From Nemertoderma westbladi (lineage: Eukaryota; Xenacoelomorpha; Nemertodermatida; Nemertodermatidae): a stretch of DNA of 23,267 bases. Positions 18,319 to 23,267 of the stretch are shown here, in pieces. The DNA is taken from assembly GCA_032718475.1 (NCBI GenBank), contig JAUCBJ010002761.1, positions 1 through 23,267 of the forward strand, in the 5' to 3' direction. Numbering within the stretch: the first letter of the stretch is position 1; each line of letters opens with the position of its first letter. A program made the translations under genes and the position numbers. Below the pieces are notes generated by a model, which was not told the origin of the DNA, searched no databases, and was given only the letters and a program-made list of their open reading frames with translations.

Positions 18319-18489
18319 GGTCGATTCGCCCTCGACCTTTTCGCCCCAAGTCGATTCACCCCACATTTTAGGGGCATATGGACCTGGGGCGAATCAGTCA
18401 ACTGTCCAAGTCGATTCACCCCAGGTCCATATGCCCCTAAAATGTGGGGAAAATCGACTTGGGGCGAAAAGGTCGAGGGCGAATCGACC
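18319..18489. mobile_element. Hairpin element with 77-bp inverted arms
   Basis: Arms 18319-18395 and 18413-18489 are reverse complements with only a few mismatches, around a 17-base loop. The words tcgattcgcccc, tcgattcacccc and gggcgaat recur within each arm, so the arms are built from a smaller motif. The inverted symmetry makes overlapping frames open on both strands (18164-18562, 18286-18552, 18309-18494); none is a gene. It fits a foldback or MITE-like element. It lies 140 bases upstream of the tetraspanin-like start, in its possible promoter. Confidence 0.8.
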
Positions 18490-18548
18490 CGCACCCTTAA
18501 CCGCCAGGACTACAAACAAACGAAGTCACGAAGTATTCCTAGATTTTC

Positions 18549-18833
18549 GTGAACCATTTTGAGGATGATTACCTAACAACATCTGGAGCTGTAAACGTGA
18601 AATTGGATTGGTACATGTCTCCCATACCAACCATCGCAGTTGCTGGGACTCCGTCCTCCATGGCTGCCCAGGTCAAACGACCGCGGCGTGAACCCACAAT
18701 TCGAGAGTACCACGCTGACGAGATGTCCCAATTCCACAGACAATTTGCAGTCTCGTCACTTGATGATATTAATGTGGATTGCTGTTCCCCTGGCTATGTC
18801 TTCGACAAAACAACCAATCGCATTCTGATCTAA
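18549..18833 (+). CDS. Unassigned ORF, 94 codons
   Basis: ATG at 18549 opens 94 codons to the stop at 18831-18833. The composition is protein-like, with a basic patch (VKRPRREPTIREY), then DEMSQFHRQF, a CC pair and a tail SPGYVFDKTTNRILI. It starts just after the hairpin element and ends about 80 bases before the recognisable reverse-transcriptase remnant, in the same orientation. It could be part of that retroelement, part of the transposase relic further downstream if the retroelement inserted into it, or a host exon. I recognise no domain. Confidence 0.3.
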   Translation: MNHFEDDYLTTSGAVNVKLDWYMSPIPTIAVAGTPSSMAAQVKRPRREPTIREYHADEMSQFHRQFAVSSLDDINVDCCSPGYVFDKTTNRILI

Positions 18834-18914
18834 GAGTTGGATTTGAGTGGCGATATGCCTCGGTTGGGCGGAGCGATACGAATATCGGCAGATTTACGAA
18901 TTAAACTCGAACTA

Positions 18915-20301
18915 AATCATCGCCTCAAGAGTCCCACAAGAAATGAAAACAAATAAGTTGGTGCCAGTTCCTAAGAAGGGCAACCTAACACTCAATGGTT
19001 CTTTTCGGGGAATCTCATTGATCTCGATTGCTGCAAAGCTATACAATAGAATTCTATTAAATCGCATCAGGGATCCCATTGAGAGACTGCTCCATGGAAA
19101 TCAGAATGGGTTCCGTAAAGGTCGTGGGACCATGGAAACCATTTTGGCACTTAGAAGGATAATTGAAGAGTTATCAAAAAAGAAAGACAGGCATCTGGCT
19201 GTTATCTTTGTTGACTTCTTCAAGGCCTTTGATTCAGTCTCCCGCTCACGTATGTTCAGCATACTTTCATTATATGGGATTCCTGATGAAATTATTGCAG
19301 CAATCAGATCAGTATACGATGGTTCGACAACATTTGTGTCTACTGTTGATGGTGACACAGAACCATTTGAAGTGTTATGGGGCGTCCTCCAGGGAGACAC
19401 ACTTGCACCATTCTTGTTCATAATTGTGGTTGACTATGTTCTACGCATGTCCTTAGATCATCATATTGATGATGGGGTGATGATAACTCCACCTACTGGC
19501 TCCAGAAGTCGAGGAAATCCTGCCAAGTACCTAACTGATCTAGACTTTGCTGATGACTTAGGAGTACTCTCAGAATCACTAGAGGGAGCCCAATGGCTCC
19601 TCAGCTCATTAGAACATGCTGCTTCTAGTGTTGGTCTTTTTATTAACTCCAGAAAGACCAAAATTTTGACAGTTAACTTTGAAAGTTCTCAGCAAGTCTC
19701 TGATCGGATGAGCATAAGCTCAAAGGATGGTATGCTTGAGCATGTGGACGACTTCTGTTACCTGGGATCATGGATCCGGAAGTCAGGTGAGGACCTTCGA
19801 ATACGTAAGGGAAAGGAATGGGCAGCCTTGAATAGGCTTTCCAGGATTTGGAAGTCACCGAGAATTAATCGGAAACTTAAGGTCCGATTATTTAGAGCAG
19901 CAGTAGTTCCAGTACTCCTCTATGGGAGTCCATGCTGGGCTCTAACTACTGAGGATACCAAATCTCTGGATGGCACATTCACAAGAACGCTACGCCGGGT
20001 TCATTGTACAGAGTACAATGCACACATCTCCAACCAGACACTATATAACATTGGAGGTGTCTCACACTAGAACAAAATCGCCTCCGCTTTGCAGGACATT
20101 GCTTTCGCCGTGAGGACCAGCCAGTGCATAATCTTGTACTTTGGCAGCCTCATGGAGTGAATAAGCATGGTGGACAGCCCATGACTTTCTTGAGACGCAT
20201 CTTAAAGGACACTGGTCTTGAAGATGCGGATGATCTAGCAATATCATGGGTGATAGGGAGTTGTGGCGGCGCAATTTTGTCGACAAGCCGGCACAGCATT
20301 C
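18915..20301 (+). pseudogene. LINE-type (non-LTR) reverse transcriptase, 5'-truncated and frameshifted
   Basis: The open part, 18943-20070, encodes 375 residues with the ordered motifs of a non-LTR reverse transcriptase: VPVPKKG and FRGISL at 7-26, QNGFRKGRGT at 54-63, motif A FVDFFKAFDSV at 89-99 (catalytic Asp91), motif B GVLQGDTLAPFLF at 147-159, motif C FADD at 202-205, motif D near 231-242 and YLGSWI at 273-278. The family resemblance continues past the TAG at 20068 in another frame (NRLRFAGHCFRREDQPVHN), then after a second shift in a third frame (MGDRELWRR) to a TAA at about 20299. At least two frameshifts therefore break it. No endonuclease domain is seen upstream, and an in-frame stop lies near 18912, so the copy is 5'-truncated, as is usual for LINEs. 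No poly(A) tail or target-site duplication was recognised. Confidence 0.9.
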
Positions 20302-20537
20302 TTAAAAATGCAGCTGCAATGCAGCATGCCGATACTAGTAGTAACTCATCGCCCAGTTCCTCTCCCAAAATGGTTTTGGTTGGCAACCAATCACCACTGC
20401 ATATTGAATAACACCACTCAGCTCGATAACCTGGTGGTTTATCTTCGAAACACGGCCCAGAACAACAACTCTACTGTGTTCGATGAAGTTAACCGTTATC
20501 AGCACTTCGATAAGAAGGGTCGGACTCTCACAACGTA
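20302..20537. other. Junction between LINE and transposase relics
   Basis: Open frames here (such as 20263-20538 on +) lack a firm match. The end of that frame (LDNLVVYLRNTAQNNN, then FDEVNRYQHF) may belong to the degraded transposase that follows, but the link is uncertain. Confidence 0.35.
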
Positions 20538-21555
20538 ATGCGGTTCGCTCTGAAGTTACACTATACTTCACGAAAAGCCTACCAGATACTTAGTGAGGAG
20601 GTCCAATTACAGAATTACCATCTCTGACTCTCCTCAACAACCTTCAGAAAGGTGGCATTGATAGCATGAAGGTATGTTCGATTGGTTCGCGATGATAAAT
20701 TTCTGAACAGTACGCTTGGCGAGAGATTGGTTTAACTCCACAGACGGCGAATGCGTTGATTGTAACATGTCGTTCTACCGCTGACCTCTGTGACGATCTA
20801 CTGGTGGATGGATATCAGTTTGTATTAACATCGAGGTTGAACTCCGATCCGCTAGAACTAAGGTATAGTCAGTATCGGCAAATGAGCGGAGGAAGATTTC
20901 TATCAGGATTACGAGAAGTTAAAAATTTTGAACAAATTCTCGTAATGATGTCTCTTCTGCTCTTCTCGAAGCTGATATTGACTTTTGGGACGATAAGTCA
21001 CTCTTTCTCGAACCTCACGATGTATCCAGTTGGGATTCCATTCTCCAAGACCACAATGATGCAATTTTGTGTGCTGAACTATCGATAGCGTCTATCTGTC
21101 TATGGAGGTTGTGGAACACATTGCTGGGTTCATTTTCATTATAAAGAAGCTCCGGCAGTCCGGGATTTATCCAAATCCCACGATACATGCAACAACTGCC
21201 CAGTATTCTCTACGCTCTACTATCAGACTATCGCGTTTACCAGCAATGACGGACAGTCCACGAGCTATATTGGAGTGCTCAACCGAGGCGAACTTCTAAC
21301 GCCATTACCGGCGTTCACTGAGATTGTTGGCGACTGTTTTTGTCGATTGGACTATGCTGAAGGTATCAGGGTATCCTTCAGCAATCGGGTATCCCTAATC
21401 GTGCTGCATCAATGCACTATTTGGAGAACTTCGGAATTTATGCGTCGGAAATGTTTTGCGAACTCCACAAGAAGAAGATCAGTCTAGTCCACCGTACACT
21501 GATAAACATTTTCCGACAATCCGAGATATTTCTCTACAGGGGAGTCAAACTTTGA
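20538..21555 (+). pseudogene. P-element/THAP9-like transposase relic
   Basis: Pieces in successive frames follow the order of P-type transposases related to THAP9. First, LHYTSRKAYQILSEE (about 20559-20603) and LPSLTLLNNLQKGGIDS (from about 20615). Then a longer block at 20702-20935 with GLTPQTANAL, DLLVDGYQFVLTSRLNSDPL and YRQMSGGRFLSGLREV. Then, after a shift, EADIDFWDDKSLFLEPHD, then EVVEHIAGFIF (about 21102), then VLNRGELLTPLPAFTEIV in another frame (about 21275), and finally HKKKISLVHRTLINIFF (about 21460-21510). At least five frame changes and an in-frame stop at 20696-20698 make it inactive. No THAP zinc finger or terminal inverted repeats were found. Family assignment rests on remembered conserved words (LTS-x-x-NSDPLE-like, GG-x-x-x-x-GLREV) and is probable, not certain. 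Confidence 0.6.
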
Positions 21556-22675
21556 GTCCGAGCCAAGGGAGTCCAGGAGTCTCTATAAATAAATATGTTT
21601 TTTTATCATAAACAACCAAAAGCAAAAGCCATCCATGTTTATATTCAGATATTACAGCAGTAGGCCTACAGGTATACTACGTTAAGTAAATAATTAGTAC
21701 TACCGGTAGTGTAGTGCATAGTGCAGTAGTAAACTGGAAACACTGGCCTCTTTTGAAACAGGCTTATGCGCAAGCATGTTAGGCCGTATAGTAGGCCATG
21801 ATCTACGAACCAGTACTGTAGTAGTGTTAATTCAGTAATTGTTAGGCCTTTGTATAGGGTGTTCACATCACTGTCTGACTCTTCAGTTTAGTTATCAACA
21901 ATACCGTACTGATAGTGAAATACGTAGTGAGAGATTAACAAAGATGCCTGCATAAGGCTGTGTATTTGAATTTCAAATGTTAGATGATTGTGTGAAAGTG
22001 AGACAGGAGGGTAAAAGAACACCTTTTTTAAAAACTTGTCGAATCCGAGCAATCATTTATTTTTCACAAGTTTTTTTTACCTTTCCACAAAACTACCTAA
22101 TTATTTTAGCACATTTATGTAACTTTTTAACTTTTTACTTTAAATTTTAATTTAAAAGCCGCGCCCTTCTAGAACTTTGAACTAAAATTAGTAATATTTA
22201 CATTTCTTCGTCTATTATATTTATTTTATCACACTCATGTTCTTTCTAAATTATTGGAATTCGACTTAAACTCCTTTGCAATATGTACATATGTAACATA
22301 CTGTACCAACATCCATAGAACCTTTACCGATTTTAATATTTCCTAATATAGCGAGGACCCTCATGAAAACGAGACATAGTCTCATGGGCCTCGACGGCAA
22401 ATCACTACCTAATTAACTCTCAGTATAATATACGCATTGTGTATTTATAATTCCTAACTCACAGACGCGGTAAACATATTATAAATAAATACAGTACATA
22501 ATAGTTTAAAAGTAAGACAATATATAGTAAATAAATACAGTTCATAAAAATGTATTAAAAAGACAACCTAAAACCTTATTACTAATATATATATTTTATT
22601 GATGCCGAACGTTTTTATAATTATTGTGTTGTAGTTGTTGCCTTTATTAGGAGCTAATTATTAAATTAGGATTAA
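21556..22675. other. Non-coding stretch
   Basis: AT-rich sequence with no supported gene. AATAAATAAATA lies near 21587, just past the transposase relic. An imperfect hairpin (cgagg...tcatga / tctcatgggcctcg) sits at about 22352-22395. GTAGGCCTAC occurs near 21660. The minus-strand frame 21666-21866 has no domain. Confidence 0.45.
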
Positions 22676-22845
22676 ATCTCAGGATATATAACACTGACTG
22701 ACTGATAATTAGGAGCCCGCTTTACAGCGGTATACCCTGTAAGAATCTCAGGGATACTTTCTGTAAAAATCTCAGGATATATTGATATATAACACTGACT
22801 GACTGACTGACTGATAATTATCCAGGTTCAGGCACTTCCTGCCTG
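22676..22845. repeat. Duplicated (GACT)n-containing repeat with small hairpin
   Basis: A block starting atctcaggatat and ending ctgactgataatta occurs at 22676-22711 and again at 22769-22820. The second copy has four instead of two GACT steps and an 8-base insertion (attgatat). A partial third start (aatctcaggga) lies near 22744. Just after it, caggca-cttcc-tgcctg (22829-22845) forms a short hairpin. It resembles part of a dispersed repeat. Confidence 0.7.
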
Positions 22846-23267
22846 GCGATTTTGATGAAATTTTGCAAGTACATTGCTTTGGTGGTTCATAATCGCGTTA
22901 CAAAATTTCAGATCGATTCTATGTGTGGTATTCGATATATTTAGTTTTTTGACATTATTTTGTCGCGAAATTAAAAGCAATGGTAAAATAACAGCTGGTG
23001 TTCATGATGAAATATAGCTTAATATGTTATACACAGTCATAGTAAAACGTGTTGGTTGCCAAGTTTTACTAGTAGGCTATAAGGAAAGGCAATGTTTACT
23101 CACACATAAGCTGTTGGTTTCTAATGTATTACCCCATAAGCTGATTGCTCTCCCAGTGCTTCCTAAGGGTATATCTACAATAAGGTTACTCACTCTGCTA
23201 TGTTAAGGGGTGGATCAGGAGAATGAATTTTAGTTACACAAAGCAGTGTGTTGTGTCCTATTGCAGT
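22846..23267. other. Non-coding stretch at the window end
   Basis: The frame 23024-23206 has no domain or splice context that I recognise. Nothing else is supported. Confidence 0.4.

Noticed and set aside
18164-18562. Frames overlapping the hairpin element (18164-18562, 18286-18552, 18309-18494)
   Set aside because: They repeat the same residues on both strands because the DNA is an inverted repeat; none has a domain.
19101-20386. Minus-strand frames opposite the reverse transcriptase
   Set aside because: Shadows of the retroelement coding strand with no conserved motifs of their own.

Overview
The window looks like nuclear DNA from an animal, probably a marine invertebrate. It is AT-rich and gene-poor, and its coding pieces are short exons with GT/AG splice signals. 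Two transposon relics of animal type are present. The palindrome GTAGGCCTAC and TACTGTAC-like words recur, which I associate with invertebrate deuterostomes such as echinoderms, but that is only an impression and the species cannot be fixed from this window. There are no bacterial operons and no CRISPR array.

Layout. 1-3050: non-coding DNA with several small repeat structures (an 18-bp direct repeat, a 27-bp palindrome, 13-bp and 14-bp tandem arrays, and a foldback element of about 184 bp). 3055-5069: a small secreted-peptide locus on the + strand. A signal-peptide exon ends in phase 1 and can join in frame to either of two downstream exons, one encoding a ShKT domain and one a different six-cysteine peptide; each is followed by an AATAAA. 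The first intron holds fifteen copies of a 51-bp minisatellite. 5070-6630: non-coding, with small repeats and one hydrophobic 47-codon ORF of doubtful status. About 6636-10168: a 3.5-kb degenerate 34-bp satellite containing an exact 1,049-bp segmental duplication. About 10447-17358: a 6.9-kb satellite of 39/35-bp units, interrupted by a 392-bp island that carries a second signal-peptide ORF reading straight into the repeat.

17684-18179 (minus strand): one exon of a tetraspanin-like four-helix membrane protein. It covers TM1 to TM3 and ends at a perfect splice donor after a CCD motif; no later exon is visible, and its continuation would have to cross the satellite. 18319-18489: a near-perfect hairpin element beside that exon. 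18915-20301: a broken LINE-type reverse transcriptase with its catalytic residues intact. 20538-21555: a multiply frameshifted P-element/THAP9-like transposase. 21556-23267: non-coding, with a small (GACT)n-containing repeat.

Tandem arrays make up nearly half of the window. The most interesting point is the contact between secreted-peptide exons and satellites. One array sits inside the ShKT gene intron. The other has a 13-codon period, carries a good 5' splice-site match in almost every unit, and borders the only copy joined to a unique signal peptide.
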